A DNA stretch of 64,000 nucleotides from Azoarcus sp. PA01 (GCA_001274695.2 LARU01000002.1:1-64000); one strand, 5' to 3'. Positions 8,266 through 18,154 are shown, numbered from the stretch's first letter. Numbers and translations: made by a program. The notes: generated by a model not told the origin, from the sequence alone.

Positions 8266-10550
8266 GCCGCGGAACGACTGCCTTCGGCTTCGCCGCCGTA
8301 CTGGTAGTAGGAGTTGTAGTAATAGCCTTGCGCACCGCTGCGGGACGCGATCTTCGTCAGCACGCCGCCGATGACGTGCGTGCGCGTGCTGCGCAGACGC
8401 TTGAGCGCGCCGGCGAGGAAGTCCTTGCGCGTGCCGCCCGCCTCGACGACGACGACGGTCGCGTCGGTGATGCTGCCGAGCAGCGGCGCATCGGCCAGAC
8501 CGAGCACCGGCGGGCCGTCGACGATGACGCAGTCGAAACGGTCCTTGGCGACGTCGAGCAGCGCGACCATCTTGGCGCTGCCGAGGAGCTCCGCCGGGTT
8601 TGGCGGCAGCGGCCCGGACGTGATGACGAAGAGCTTGTTGTACGGCGTCGGCTGCGTGATGTCGACCGGCCTGGAGTCGCCGGCGAGGTAGTTCGTCAGC
8701 CCCGCCGTGTTGGCCAGGCCGAGCTTGCGGTGCATCGACGCCTTGCGCAGGTCGGCGTCCACCAGCAGCACTTTGAGGCCCAGCTGCGACAGGTTGATCG
8801 CGAGCGCCAGCGCGGTCGTGCTCTTGCCTTCGCCCATCGACGCGCTGGTGACCATCAGGACTTTCGGTATCCCGTCCTGCGTCGAGAACTGCATCGCGGT
8901 GCGCAGCGAACGATACGCTTCGGAGAAGCCCGAACGCGAGTCGTCGAGCTGTTCGAGCACCAGCTCGCGCGCCGCGTCGCCGGCGCGCTTGATCAGCGGC
9001 ACCATGCCGAGCACCGGCAGGCCGAGCAGGCGTTCCATGCTCTCGCCGTCCTTGATCGTGTCGTCGAGGTGTTCGAACAGCAAAGCCAGGCCGATGCCGC
9101 CGAACAGCCCGAGCAGCGCCGCGATCAGCGCGTTGAGCAGCGTCTTCGGCTTGAACGGCTGGAGCGGGACTTCGGCCTTGTCGACGACCGACACGTTGTT
9201 CACGCCGACGCCGCCGGCGACGCCGACTTCCTTGTAGCGCTGCAGCAGGCCGTCGTACAACTGGCGGTTGGTGTCGACTTCGCGCTTGAGGATGTTGTAC
9301 TGGATGCTGCGGTCCTGCACGCCGAGCACAGTGCGCTTGCTCTCGTCCATCTTCACCTGCAGCATCGCCTCCTGCGAGCGCGCCGCCTGGTAGGCGCTGC
9401 GGATGCCGCTGCGCACGTGGGCGAGCTCTTCGGCGATCTTGGCCTGCATCTCGTCGATCTGGCTTTGCAGCTGGACCATTTTCGGATAGCCGGGCTTGTA
9501 GATCTTGAGGTTTTCCTGGTACTCGGTTTCGAGCTTGGCTTTGTGGCCTTTGAATTCCTGGATGACCTTGTTTTCGAGCACCTGCGGGATGCCTTCGACG
9601 CTGCCGCTTTCGAGCTGCTGGTACAGCGCTTCGGCGCGGATGCGCTCCTGCTGCGCTTTGGCCAGCGCGGTCGTGAATTCCTGCATCACCTGGGTGTCGA
9701 CGCTCGCTTCCTGCTCGCCGCCGCGGACGATCTGTTCCTCGCGTGCGAACGCGACGAGCTCCTTCTCGGTTTCGCCGAGCTTCACCTTGAGCTGCTGCAG
9801 CCGCTCTTCGAGGAACACTTTGGCGAACGACGACGCGTCCATGCGCCGCTCGAGGTTCACGTTGATGAACGCTTCCGAGATCGCGTTGACGATGCGGCTC
9901 GCGAGCACCGGGTCGGGGCTATCGAAATGAATCTTGACGAGGCGCGAATTGCGCACCGGCTCGATCGTCAGGTCTTCCAGGAACGCTTTCGTCAGCTTGA
10001 GCTTGCGGATCTGCTCGGCATCGCCTTCAACGAGTTCTTCTTCCCCGCCGGTGAGAAAGGCCTTGAGGCTTGCGAGCGGCGACGCTTCGGGCTCGGCGAA
10101 CAGCGGGTGGTCGCCGAGGTTGAGCTGGTCGATGACGCGCTGCGCGAGCGTGCGGCTTTTCAGCAGCTCGTACTGCGTCTCGTAAAAATCCTTGGTGTCG
10201 CCCTGCATTTCGTTCGGCGTGACGCCCTGGTACTCGAGCACCTTGGCTTCCTGGCGCTCGATCTGCAGCGTGAGGCTCGCGCGGTAGATCGGGGTCATCA
10301 GGAAAGTCGCGGTCAGCACCGAAACCATGACGATGGCGAAGAACGTGATCACCGTCCATTTGCGCTTGACGATGGTGTCCCAGATCGCGCGCAGATCGAT
10401 CGTGTCGTCGTCGTCTTCCTCGACGTGTGACCGCCATTCGGTGGGATGCGCGAGCGGGGTGCTTTCGCGGCGCTCGACGAGCGCGTTGCGGCGCGGGACT
10501 TCCTGATGGCGCTCGTCGCCGGCGTCCGGCTTTTCTGTGTTATCGATCAT
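8262..10550 (-). CDS. Wzc/EpsB-type polysaccharide chain-length regulator and BY-kinase
   Basis: A 762-residue inner-membrane tyrosine autokinase of the polysaccharide copolymerase family. A Wzz-type domain with two membrane helices (about 68-88 and 470-490) flanks a long periplasmic coiled-coil region. The cytoplasmic BY-kinase domain has Walker A SMGEGKST near residue 570, Walker A' VLLVDADLR and Walker B CVIVDGPP. The tail carries a tyrosine cluster (GYYYNSYYQYGG), the usual autophosphorylation site. It regulates polymer length together with the export protein encoded 43 bases upstream. The phosphatase gene at 11490-12293 is the expected partner that removes the phosphates. All key kinase motifs are intact. 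Confidence 0.93.
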   Translation of the reverse strand: MIDNTEKPDAGDERHQEVPRRNALVERRESTPLAHPTEWRSHVEEDDDDTIDLRAIWDTIVKRKWTVITFFAIVMVSVLTATFLMTPIYRASLTLQIERQEAKVLEYQGVTPNEMQGDTKDFYETQYELLKSRTLAQRVIDQLNLGDHPLFAEPEASPLASLKAFLTGGEEELVEGDAEQIRKLKLTKAFLEDLTIEPVRNSRLVKIHFDSPDPVLASRIVNAISEAFINVNLERRMDASSFAKVFLEERLQQLKVKLGETEKELVAFAREEQIVRGGEQEASVDTQVMQEFTTALAKAQQERIRAEALYQQLESGSVEGIPQVLENKVIQEFKGHKAKLETEYQENLKIYKPGYPKMVQLQSQIDEMQAKIAEELAHVRSGIRSAYQAARSQEAMLQVKMDESKRTVLGVQDRSIQYNILKREVDTNRQLYDGLLQRYKEVGVAGGVGVNNVSVVDKAEVPLQPFKPKTLLNALIAALLGLFGGIGLALLFEHLDDTIKDGESMERLLGLPVLGMVPLIKRAGDAARELVLEQLDDSRSGFSEAYRSLRTAMQFSTQDGIPKVLMVTSASMGEGKSTTALALAINLSQLGLKVLLVDADLRKASMHRKLGLANTAGLTNYLAGDSRPVDITQPTPYNKLFVITSGPLPPNPAELLGSAKMVALLDVAKDRFDCVIVDGPPVLGLADAPLLGSITDATVVVVEAGGTRKDFLAGALKRLRSTRTHVIGGVLTKIASRSGAQGYYYNSYYQYGGEAEGSRSAA

Positions 10551-10593
10551 TTCCGGGGATTTTCTGCGAGTTTTTCGAAAAGCGTGCGGAAGG

Positions 10594-11298
10594 CTAGCGG
10601 ACGGTGCCGAAGCCGATGAAGCCGCGCAGCGTGTCGGTCACGCCCTTGACCATCGAACGGGTCGTCGAGCTGCCGACGACGACGACGTCGTTGCCCTGGA
10701 TCAGCGGGTCATCGACTTTGCCGGCGCGCACCGCTTCGAGGTCGAACACCAGCTGCTCCTTGTTGCCGTCGGCGAGCGTGCGAAAGATGCTGACCTGGTT
10801 GACGTCGGCGATCTGGCTGACGCCGGCGGCGAGCGCGATCGCCTGCAACAGCGACGTGCGCCCCGACAGCGGGAAGATGCCGGGCTTGGTCACTTCGCCT
10901 TCGACAGTGACGCGCTGGCTGACGAACTCCTTGATGAAGATCGTGACCTGCGGGTCCTGCAGGCAGCATTCGGTGAGGCGTCGCGCGATCTCCTCTTCGA
11001 CGACGCGGGCGCTCAGCCCCGCCGCCTGGACCTGTCCGATCAGCGGCAGCCCGATCAGGCCGCGCGCGTTGACGCGCACCGTGCGCGACAGGTCCTCGAC
11101 CTGGAAGACGGTGATTTCGAGCAGGTCGTACGGCCCGATGTAGTAGTCGTCGAACAGCGGACCGGGATCGTCGAGCGCAGTGCCGGCCGACGGCAGGACC
11201 GACGCGATGGGCGCCGGTGCGGACGTCGCCTGGGCATGAACGGGGGACGACGAAATCATTGCGCAGGACAACATCACGCCTGCAAGGTAAACACGCAT
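10594..11298 (-). CDS. Polysaccharide export protein (Wza/EpsA family)
   Basis: A 234-residue exported protein with a signal peptide (cleavage probably after VHA, about residue 22). A Poly_export domain (YIGPYDLLEITVFQVEDLSR, about 52-130) is followed by an SLBB domain (TVEGEVTKPGIFPLSGRTSL, about 130-210). Such proteins form or line the outer-membrane channel for exopolysaccharide. It is shorter than E. coli Wza (about 380 residues) and lacks a convincing lipobox: the only N-terminal Cys sits in MLSCAM. It may therefore be a periplasmic adaptor or need another outer-membrane partner. It precedes the BY-kinase gene by 43 bases on the same strand. Confidence 0.9.
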   Translation of the reverse strand: MRVYLAGVMLSCAMISSSPVHAQATSAPAPIASVLPSAGTALDDPGPLFDDYYIGPYDLLEITVFQVEDLSRTVRVNARGLIGLPLIGQVQAAGLSARVVEEEIARRLTECCLQDPQVTIFIKEFVSQRVTVEGEVTKPGIFPLSGRTSLLQAIALAAGVSQIADVNQVSIFRTLADGNKEQLVFDLEAVRAGKVDDPLIQGNDVVVVGSSTTRSMVKGVTDTLRGFIGFGTVR

Positions 11299-11390
11299 TT
11301 ACAACCACTCCCCGGACGACGGAGCCGAGACTCTAGGGCAAGAGTCTTGCGCCGGCGCGGAAAAATCTGACGTTTTCGACAAGGCAAGCT

Positions 11391-11471
11391 ATTAACCCGG
11401 CAGCCAAATACCGTTCGGGCTGAGCCTGTCGAAGCCTTGGCAGCGCCCTTCGACAAGCTCAGGGCGATCGG
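11391..11471. repeat. REP-like palindromic intergenic repeat, copy A
   Basis: Two inverted arms, CCGTTCGGGCTGAGCCTGTC and GACAAGCTCAGGGCGATCGG, face each other around a short spacer (the TCGAAG/CTTCGA ends complete the arms). A leader ATTAACCCGGCAGCCAAATA is shared with the copy at 16951. It fills most of the gap between the phosphatase and export genes. The same family recurs at 16951, 20348, 21729 and 63724. Confidence 0.85.
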
Positions 11472-11489
11472 ATGTATTTGATTGCCCCC

Positions 11490-12293
11490 TTAAAAATGCC
11501 GCCGAAACAGCCGGTTGAAGAAGCCGGGACGCGCGCTCGCCGAAGAACGGCGAGTCTGCGGCAACGGCGGCAGTTTCTCGGGCGAAAGGTCGCGGAGTAT
11601 ACCCGCGGGCCTGACCTCGACCAAATTATATGCTTCCTGGGTACCCACCCGGCGTTCGGCCGCTGCCCGGCCTTCGGCAAGCAGCGGCGGGCGGCGGCGC
11701 GCACTGTGGGCGTCGGTCGCGAGCACATGCACGAGGCCTTCGTCGAGCATGCGTTCGCCCCAGTATTTCGCGTCCTTGCCGAAACGCCCGGTGAGGCTGC
11801 CGGAAGTGACCTGCATCCACGCCCCCGAGCGGACGAGTTCGCCGAACAGCGGGTAGTGGCTTTCGATCCACGTCAGCCGCTCCGGGTGCGTCACGACGGG
11901 GACGTAGCCGGACGCGAGGAGGTTGAAGACGAATTCCTCGAAGCGCGGCGGCGCGACGTGGTGCGGCGGCTCGAGAAGAAAATACCGGCTGTCGCCGAGC
12001 CGCGGCACGCTGCCCGCATTGAGCCGCGACAGCAGCTCCGGCGTGACGTGCGCGTCCGCGCCGCAGGTCAGCCGCAACGGGATCGCGGCCGCGTCGATCT
12101 CCCGCTGCAGCGTCTGAATCGCCGCGGCGATGCCGGCGCTATCGTTGTCGAACATGCCCGGATAGATGTGCGGCGTGCAGGCGACGATGGTGATGCCGTC
12201 GGCCGCGGCGATGCGCGCCATGTCGAGCGCAGTCGCCAGATCAGGCGCCCCGTCGTCGATGCCCGGGAGCATGTGGCAATGCAGATCGATCAT
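11490..12293 (-). CDS. PHP-type protein-tyrosine phosphatase (CpsB/YwqE family)
   Basis: A 267-residue metal-dependent phosphatase of the PHP superfamily. Visible motifs are DLHCHMLPGIDDG (residues 3-15), ACTPHIYPG, VVTHPER and ATDAH, which together supply the metal ligands. Enzymes of this family dephosphorylate the tyrosine cluster of capsule/exopolysaccharide BY-kinases, matching the kinase encoded 0.9 kb downstream on the same strand. It is cytoplasmic, with a short basic tail. The REP-like repeat separates it from the export gene, so co-transcription is likely but could be attenuated there. Confidence 0.9.
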   Translation of the reverse strand: MIDLHCHMLPGIDDGAPDLATALDMARIAAADGITIVACTPHIYPGMFDNDSAGIAAAIQTLQREIDAAAIPLRLTCGADAHVTPELLSRLNAGSVPRLGDSRYFLLEPPHHVAPPRFEEFVFNLLASGYVPVVTHPERLTWIESHYPLFGELVRSGAWMQVTSGSLTGRFGKDAKYWGERMLDEGLVHVLATDAHSARRRPPLLAEGRAAAERRVGTQEAYNLVEVRPAGILRDLSPEKLPPLPQTRRSSASARPGFFNRLFRRHF

Positions 12294-12360
12294 GCCGCGC
12301 GCGAGCCGAAAAGGACGCGGGGAACGACGCGGAAAAAAACGCGGATCGGGAAAAACCGGG

Positions 12361-12445
12361 TGGTGCGAGGGAAGAGACTCGAACTCTCACGCCTTGCGGC
12401 GCTGGAACCTAAATCCAGTGCGTCTACCAATTCCGCCACCCTCGC
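12361..12445 (-). tRNA. tRNA-Leu (anticodon UAG)
   Basis: An 85-nt gene with CCA encoded. The acceptor GCGAGGG pairs with CCCTCGC. The anticodon stem CTGGA/TCCAG holds the loop TTTAGGT, giving anticodon UAG. A long variable arm typical of tRNA-Leu and the T-arm with GTTCGAGTC are present. Confidence 0.96.
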
Positions 12446-12506
12446 CCACGGGCATTCGAACGACGCCCGGAGCGCGGATTATACATAGAAGGGGGGATAC
12501 GCAACG

Positions 12507-13613
12507 TTACATTCTCAGCCGCTCGCCATAGCCGGTCATCTCCAGGTAGCCGCGACCGATCTCGCGGCCGTCTTCGACGAGGTGCACCGCACCTTCCCAG
12601 TAAACGGCGCCGGTCGTGCCGCGGCTGTCGAGCTCCTGGTCGTCCATCAGCGGGTGCAGTGCCAGGCGGCGGCCGTCGATATCGAGCTGCCATTCGACCG
12701 GGTATTCGGTGCCGGTGCGCGGCGAGCGCCAGCGCCGCCCGGGGAGGAACGTGACCTGCGCCGGAGCGAGCGCGCGCGCGGGGCCGTCGCCGCGGCGCAG
12801 CGTGCCGGCGGTCCACGTCGCTTCACCGGTCGCGGTGCGCATGCGAAACGCCATCAGCGCCCCGCCGTCGGAGAGGTTGATGCCGATCCAGTCCCAGCCG
12901 CGCGCTTTTTCCGGCAGGTACGCGCTCGACCATTCGTGGTCGAGCCACGCGCGGCCGGTGACGCGGTGCGTTTTATCGCGCACGCGCAGGCTGCCGCTGA
13001 CGCCGAGCTGCGGACGGCTGTAGTAATAACTCGCATGCCGCGGGTCGGGCGCTTTCTGGCTGAAGCCGTCCTCGCCGTTCGGCAGCGGCGGACCGGCGGG
13101 GTCGAAACGCAGGTCGTACGCGAAGCGGTCGGCGTCGACGGTCGCGCGGTAATGGTCCTGCGACCATTCGAGCGTCCAGTCGCCGATCCACGCGCGAGTG
13201 TGCCCGGTGGTGGCGCCGGCAAGCGGGTCAAGCGCGCGTTCGCCGCGTTCGGCGTGCAGCAGCCGGCCTTCGGCGGGATCGGCGATCGCGGCGTGCGCGA
13301 GGATCAGCTGGCGCGGCGCGAAGCGGCTCGGGTTGCCTTCGCCGATGCGCGTGCGCACGCGAAAGAACGTGACCTGGAAGCCGCGTTCGACACCGTCCTC
13401 GTCGGTGACCCAGCCGGTCACGTACCACCACTCGGTGCGGTAATCGGGGTGCGCGCCATGGTCGGCGGGAAACTGCAGCGGGCGGCCGGCGACGACCGGC
13501 GGGTAGCCCGGCGGATCGCGCTCGTGAGTGCTCCCGCTCCCGGTTTGCGTTTGGGGCGCCGCCGACACGCCCGACGCGAGCCACAGCAGCGCCGCGGCAA
13601 CATATGCATGCAT
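12507..13613 (-). CDS. AttH/CrtC-like lipocalin-fold secreted protein
   Basis: A 368-residue exported protein with a signal peptide (MHAYVAAALLWLASGVSA, cleaved near residue 18). The family signatures include DYRTEWWYVTGWV, the stretch GFQVTFFRVRTR, and GRAWLDHEWSS with WDWIGINL. It belongs to the AttH/hydroxyneurosporene-synthase-like family, two lipocalin-like beta-barrels. AttH proteins are commonly encoded beside an FtsX-type permease and its ATPase, exactly as here; the start overlaps the permease stop (TGATG). The substrate is unknown. A role in moving or modifying a lipophilic envelope molecule is the usual guess. Confidence 0.85.
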   Translation of the reverse strand: MHAYVAAALLWLASGVSAAPQTQTGSGSTHERDPPGYPPVVAGRPLQFPADHGAHPDYRTEWWYVTGWVTDEDGVERGFQVTFFRVRTRIGEGNPSRFAPRQLILAHAAIADPAEGRLLHAERGERALDPLAGATTGHTRAWIGDWTLEWSQDHYRATVDADRFAYDLRFDPAGPPLPNGEDGFSQKAPDPRHASYYYSRPQLGVSGSLRVRDKTHRVTGRAWLDHEWSSAYLPEKARGWDWIGINLSDGGALMAFRMRTATGEATWTAGTLRRGDGPARALAPAQVTFLPGRRWRSPRTGTEYPVEWQLDIDGRRLALHPLMDDQELDSRGTTGAVYWEGAVHLVEDGREIGRGYLEMTGYGERLRM

Positions 13614-16129
13614 CAGAAGTCCTCCCGCACCGCGAGCACCGCTGCCTGGCGCATCGCCTGATACCCCGACACGCGCGCCGCGACCGCGGCGAGCAGCACC
13701 AGCGCGACGGCGAACGCGGCGAGCGCCGCCAGCGGCAGCCTGAGATCCATGCTCCAGTGAAAGCTCTGGCGATTGACGACTTCGACGAGCACCAGCGCGA
13801 CCGCCCCGCCCGCCGCCAAGCCGACCGCGACGCCGACCGCCGCGCCGAGTGCGCCTTCGAGCGCGAGCAGCCGGCCGATGTCGCGCCGCGTCAGTCCCAA
13901 GTGACGCAGCATGCCGAATTCCTTGCGCCGCGCGGTCGCGAGCGCAGCAAAGCTCGTGCTGACGCCAAAGAGACCGATCAGGATCGCGACCGCTTCCATC
14001 AAGTACGTGACGAGGAACGTGCGGTCGAAAACCGCGAGCGACGTCGCGCGGATGGCGCCCGGCGCGACGAGCTCGAAGTTCTGCCCGTCGAACTGCGTCT
14101 GCAGCGCCGCAGCGACCGCGTCGGCCTGCACGCTCGGGGCGACGCGGATCGCGACATTGTTCGAGCGCGAATCGCCGGTCAGCGCCCGGTAGTCGGCGAG
14201 CTCGACGAGCACGGCGCCGTGCTGCCGCGCGTAGTCGCGCCACACGCCGGCAACGCGGAAGCGATGCATCTCGCCGCCGAGCGGCAGCGCCAGCGAGTCG
14301 CCGACGCCGACGCGGAAAAGATCCGCCATCGCTTCGGACACCCACGCGGGCGGCAGGCCGTCGGCTCCGCGGACGCTCGCGGCATCCCCTTCGACGAGCG
14401 GCACCGGCGCGCCGTCGGCGACCGGGCGGGCGATCAGCGTCACCGGGAACTGCGCTTCGTCGAGCCGCAGCGTGTCGTAACGCACCGGCTGCACCGACGA
14501 CACGCCGGGCGTCGCGGCGATCCGGGCGATGAGCTCGGGCGTCAGGAACGCACTTGCGCCCGACGAGGACGCGCGCAGGTAAAGGTCCGCGGGCAACACG
14601 TCCGAGAGCCAGTCGTCGACCGAGCTGCGAAACGAACTCACCATGATCGCCATCGCCGCGGCGAGCGCGACGCTCGCGACGACGCCCGCGCCGGCGACCA
14701 TGACCTGCCCGGGTGCCGCGGCGAGCCGGGCGTGCGCGAGGCGCAGCAGGACGGAGCGCGCGCCGACGCCGTCGACGCCGCGCATCGCGAGCCGCACGAC
14801 GGCCGGCAGGATCAGCACCGAACCGGCGAGGAGCAGCGCGATCGCCGCGTAGCCGAACACCGGGATGCCGCCGAGCGGCGGCAGCAGGCACAGCAGCAGC
14901 GCGAGCCCGAGCGGCGCGAGCGCGGCCAGTCCGCGCGAACGCGTTCGCCACACTTCGACGTCGTCGCCGGCGCGCAAGGCCCGCGACGGCGCGACGCGGC
15001 TCGCTTCGCGTGCCGGCAGCCACGCGCCCCCGACCCCCGCGGCGACGCCGAGCACGAGATAAGCCGCGGTCGCGAGCGGTTCGAAGCGCAGGCCGGGTTC
15101 GACGCCTTCGAAATAGCCGGCGCCGAGGTCCGCACCGACGATCGAGAACGCGAGCGCGCTCAGCGCGTAGCCGAGCATGACGCCGACGAGCCCGCCGACG
15201 AGCCCGAGCACCGCGCCTTCGGCGAGCAGGCCGCGCAGCAGCGTGCGGCGGTCGAGGCCGAGCGCGCGCAGGAACGCGAGCTCCTGGCGGCGGCGCACGA
15301 CCGACAGCAGCTGCGTCGAGAACACGAGGAAGCCGCCGGTGAGCAGCGCGATCGCGGCGAGCATCGTGAGGTTCACGCGGTATGCGCGCGACAGGCCGGC
15401 AACCTGCGACATCGCGGCTTCGGGGGCGAGCAGCTCGACGCCGGCCGGCAGCAGCGGACGCAGCCGCTCGATCGCCGCGGCGCGGTCGACGCCTTGCGCG
15501 AGGCGCAAGTCGATGCGCGTGACGCGACCGAGCTGGTCGAACAGCTGTTGCGCGGCGGCAATGTCCATGACCGCGAGGCGCTGCCCGCGGCCGGCACCGG
15601 GGACGGTGCCGAGGATGCGCAGAGGTTCTTCGCGCGGACCGGCGAGCACCGCGAGCGTGCCGCCCGTACCGAGTCCGAGCGCAGCCTGCGCAGCCGGGCT
15701 GAGGAACACCGCGTCCGCAGCGAAGATGCCGAATTCGCCGCCCGCCTCGGCGTCCGGCACCGGCATCAGCGCGGGCTGGACGCGCCGCACGCGCAGCGCG
15801 TCGACGCCGAACACGCGCAAAGTGTCGTCGCGCTGCGGCAGCGACGCTTCGACTTCGAGGATCGGGCTCGCGTCGGCCACTTCGGGGCGCTGCGCGAGCA
15901 GGACGTAGAGCGCGTCGTCGAAGCCGGTGCGCGGGCCCATGACCTGCAGATCCGCTTCACCGGCGATGAGGCGCATGCCGCGGCCGAATTCGTCGAGCGC
16001 CGCGCCGTGGATCAGCTGCACCGCGAGGCCGAGCGCGACGCCGAGCGCGATCGCGAGCAAGGACAGCGCCGTCGCGAGCCGCCGCCGCGCGAGGCTCGCG
16101 AGGAACACGTGGCGCAGCCCGGCGTTCAT
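13613..16129 (-). CDS. FtsX/MacB-family ABC transporter permease
   Basis: An 838-residue inner-membrane permease. An N-terminal helix is followed by a large periplasmic region (about 45-240). Three helices (about 255-375) precede a central pair (about 400-445). A second copy of the unit follows: a helix near 490, a second periplasmic region and three helices (about 690-830). This duplicated FtsX arrangement is that of AttG/YbbP-type permeases, mechanotransmitting rather than classic import transporters. It lies 31 bases downstream of the ATPase gene and overlaps the AttH-like gene, forming a three-gene operon. The transported or released molecule cannot be told from sequence. Confidence 0.9.
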   Translation of the reverse strand: MNAGLRHVFLASLARRRLATALSLLAIALGVALGLAVQLIHGAALDEFGRGMRLIAGEADLQVMGPRTGFDDALYVLLAQRPEVADASPILEVEASLPQRDDTLRVFGVDALRVRRVQPALMPVPDAEAGGEFGIFAADAVFLSPAAQAALGLGTGGTLAVLAGPREEPLRILGTVPGAGRGQRLAVMDIAAAQQLFDQLGRVTRIDLRLAQGVDRAAAIERLRPLLPAGVELLAPEAAMSQVAGLSRAYRVNLTMLAAIALLTGGFLVFSTQLLSVVRRRQELAFLRALGLDRRTLLRGLLAEGAVLGLVGGLVGVMLGYALSALAFSIVGADLGAGYFEGVEPGLRFEPLATAAYLVLGVAAGVGGAWLPAREASRVAPSRALRAGDDVEVWRTRSRGLAALAPLGLALLLCLLPPLGGIPVFGYAAIALLLAGSVLILPAVVRLAMRGVDGVGARSVLLRLAHARLAAAPGQVMVAGAGVVASVALAAAMAIMVSSFRSSVDDWLSDVLPADLYLRASSSGASAFLTPELIARIAATPGVSSVQPVRYDTLRLDEAQFPVTLIARPVADGAPVPLVEGDAASVRGADGLPPAWVSEAMADLFRVGVGDSLALPLGGEMHRFRVAGVWRDYARQHGAVLVELADYRALTGDSRSNNVAIRVAPSVQADAVAAALQTQFDGQNFELVAPGAIRATSLAVFDRTFLVTYLMEAVAILIGLFGVSTSFAALATARRKEFGMLRHLGLTRRDIGRLLALEGALGAAVGVAVGLAAGGAVALVLVEVVNRQSFHWSMDLRLPLAALAAFAVALVLLAAVAARVSGYQAMRQAAVLAVREDF

Positions 16130-16160
16130 TGGCGCTTCCCGGAGCGGGCCGACGAAGCGC

Positions 16161-16838
<678 letters not shown>

Positions 16839-16950
16839 CGGTTCAGCGTCTCCTCGGTGCGAAAAATGCCGCCCACGCGGCTCGCATGCAGCCTCGAACA
16901 ATAATCCGAACGGCGGTGCTTGTCGCCCTGCTGCGACGCTCGGTTCAACC

Positions 16951-17020
16951 TATTAACCGGCAGGCAAATACCGTTCGGGCTGAGCTCTTCGACAAGCTCA
17001 GGACAGGTTGTGTCGAAGGG
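16951..17020. repeat. REP-like intergenic repeat, copy B
   Basis: The block opens TATTAACCGGCAGGCAAATA and continues into CCGTTCGGGCTGAGC, close to copy A at 11391. It then carries the inverted arm CTTCGACAAGCTCAGG and ends TGTCGAAGGG. It lies in the gap before hpnC. Confidence 0.8.
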
Positions 17021-17130
17021 CTTTCGATGCGACAACTGCGGTTTCAAGGTTCAACACGCAACGCGGGAGTGAGTCGACGCCGAACACCGGAAGGCGCCGC
17101 GCCGATCGCGTATACTCCCGGCGCCCCGCC

Positions 17131-17964
17131 ATGCCCGTCGATCACTACGAGAACTTTCCTGTCGCGTCGCTGCTGCTTCCGGCCCGTTTGCGCGAGCCGG
17201 TGGAAGCCATTTACGCGTTCGCGCGCAGCGCCGACGACATCGCCGACGAAGGCGACGCACCGGGGGTCGTGCGGCTCGCGCGGCTCAACGACTACCGCCT
17301 CGAACTCGACGCGATCGGACGCGGCGCGCCGGCTCGCGATGCCGGGCTCGCGCAGATGTTCGAACGCCTCGGCCGCAACATCCGCGCCCACGCGCTGCCG
17401 CTGCCGCTGTTCCGCGACCTCCTCGACGCGTTCAGCCAGGACGTCGGCAAGACACGCTACGCCGATTTCGCTGAGCTCGCCGACTATTGCCGCCGCTCGG
17501 CGAACCCGGTCGGGCGCCTGCTGCTGCATCTGTACGGCGCGGCAACGCCGGACAACCTGCGGCTGTCGGACAGGATCTGCACGAGCCTGCAGCTGATCAA
17601 CTTCTGGCAGGACGTCGCGGTCGACTGGGCGAAGCGCCGCATCTACGTGCCGCAGGACGAGCTCGCGCGCTTCGGCGTCGGCGAAGCGGACATCGACGCC
17701 GGGCGCTGCGACGAGCGCTGGCGCGCGCTGATGACGTTCGAAGTGCAGCGGGCGCGCGCGACGATGCTCGAAGGCGCGCCGCTCGCGCGCCGCCTGCCGG
17801 GGCGCATCGGCTGGGAGCTGCGCCTGATGGTCGCCGGCGGCCTGCGCATCCTCGAACTGATCGAAGCGGCGGACTACGACGTGTTCCGCCGCCGCCCGAC
17901 GCTCGGCCGCTCCGACTGGCCGCGCCTCGCGTGGCGCGCGCTGCGATATGAAGGAATCGGATGA
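17131..17964 (+). CDS. hpnC: Hydroxysqualene synthase HpnC
   Basis: A 277-residue member of the squalene/phytoene synthase family, cytoplasmic or membrane-associated. In the three-gene bacterial route HpnC converts presqualene diphosphate to hydroxysqualene. Both Asp-rich motifs are visible: SADDIADE (about residues 33-40) and FWQDVAVDW (about 160-168). The ATG at 17131 fits the family N-terminus (PVDHYENFPVAS); TATACT lies 16 bases upstream. The stop overlaps the first of two short leader ORFs (ATGA at 17961), so translation can pass on toward hpnD. Squalene-hopene cyclase is not in this window. Confidence 0.9.
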   Translation: MPVDHYENFPVASLLLPARLREPVEAIYAFARSADDIADEGDAPGVVRLARLNDYRLELDAIGRGAPARDAGLAQMFERLGRNIRAHALPLPLFRDLLDAFSQDVGKTRYADFAELADYCRRSANPVGRLLLHLYGAATPDNLRLSDRICTSLQLINFWQDVAVDWAKRRIYVPQDELARFGVGEADIDAGRCDERWRALMTFEVQRARATMLEGAPLARRLPGRIGWELRLMVAGGLRILELIEAADYDVFRRRPTLGRSDWPRLAWRALRYEGIG

Positions 17965-18059
17965 CCCCTCACGAGTACTGCCAGGACCGGGCCGCAAGCG
18001 TGGCTTCGCGGCTATCTGCCGCCACCGATCACCACGACTGGACACCCATCGCCCCATGA
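17961..18059 (+). CDS. Short leader ORF 1, N-terminal copy of HpnD (32 aa)
   Basis: A 32-residue ORF opening MTPHEYCQDRAA, identical to the first 12 residues of HpnD, then diverging (SVASRLSAATD...) and ending DWTPIAP. Its ATG overlaps the hpnC stop and its TGA overlaps the ATG of the next ORF. Either it is a duplicated and partly decayed hpnD start, or a translated coupling peptide. No ribosome site other than the upstream gene's own translation was seen. Expression is unproven. Confidence 0.4.
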   Translation: MTPHEYCQDRAASVASRLSAATDHHDWTPIAP

Positions 18060-18150
18060 CCCCTCACGAGTACTGCCAGGACCGGGCCGCGCGCATGGAT
18101 TCGCGGCTATTCGCTGCCAGCAATCGACAAGACTGGACAGGCATCGCCCC
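17961..18150. repeat. Two tandem 95-bp units in front of hpnD
   Basis: Units begin at 17961 and 18056, and hpnD itself begins at 18151 with the same first 29 bases. The two units match through most of their length (start segment, a TCGCGGCTAT segment and the GACTGGACA...ATCGCCCCATGA end). The third copy, the gene, matches only over its first 36 or so bases. The 95-bp period is not a multiple of three, so each unit closes its own frame exactly at the next ATG. Confidence 0.92.
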
Positions 18151-18154
18151 ATGA
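18056..18154 (+). CDS. Short leader ORF 2, N-terminal copy of HpnD (32 aa)
   Basis: A second 32-residue ORF opening MTPHEYCQDRAA and ending DWTGIAP. Compared with leader ORF 1 it keeps SRL, AA, DWT and IAP in register, so the two peptides resemble each other beyond the HpnD-like start. Its TGA overlaps the hpnD ATG at 18151. Function and expression are unknown; it may simply be a recent duplication. Confidence 0.4.
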   Translation: MTPHEYCQDRAARMDSRLFAASNRQDWTGIAP

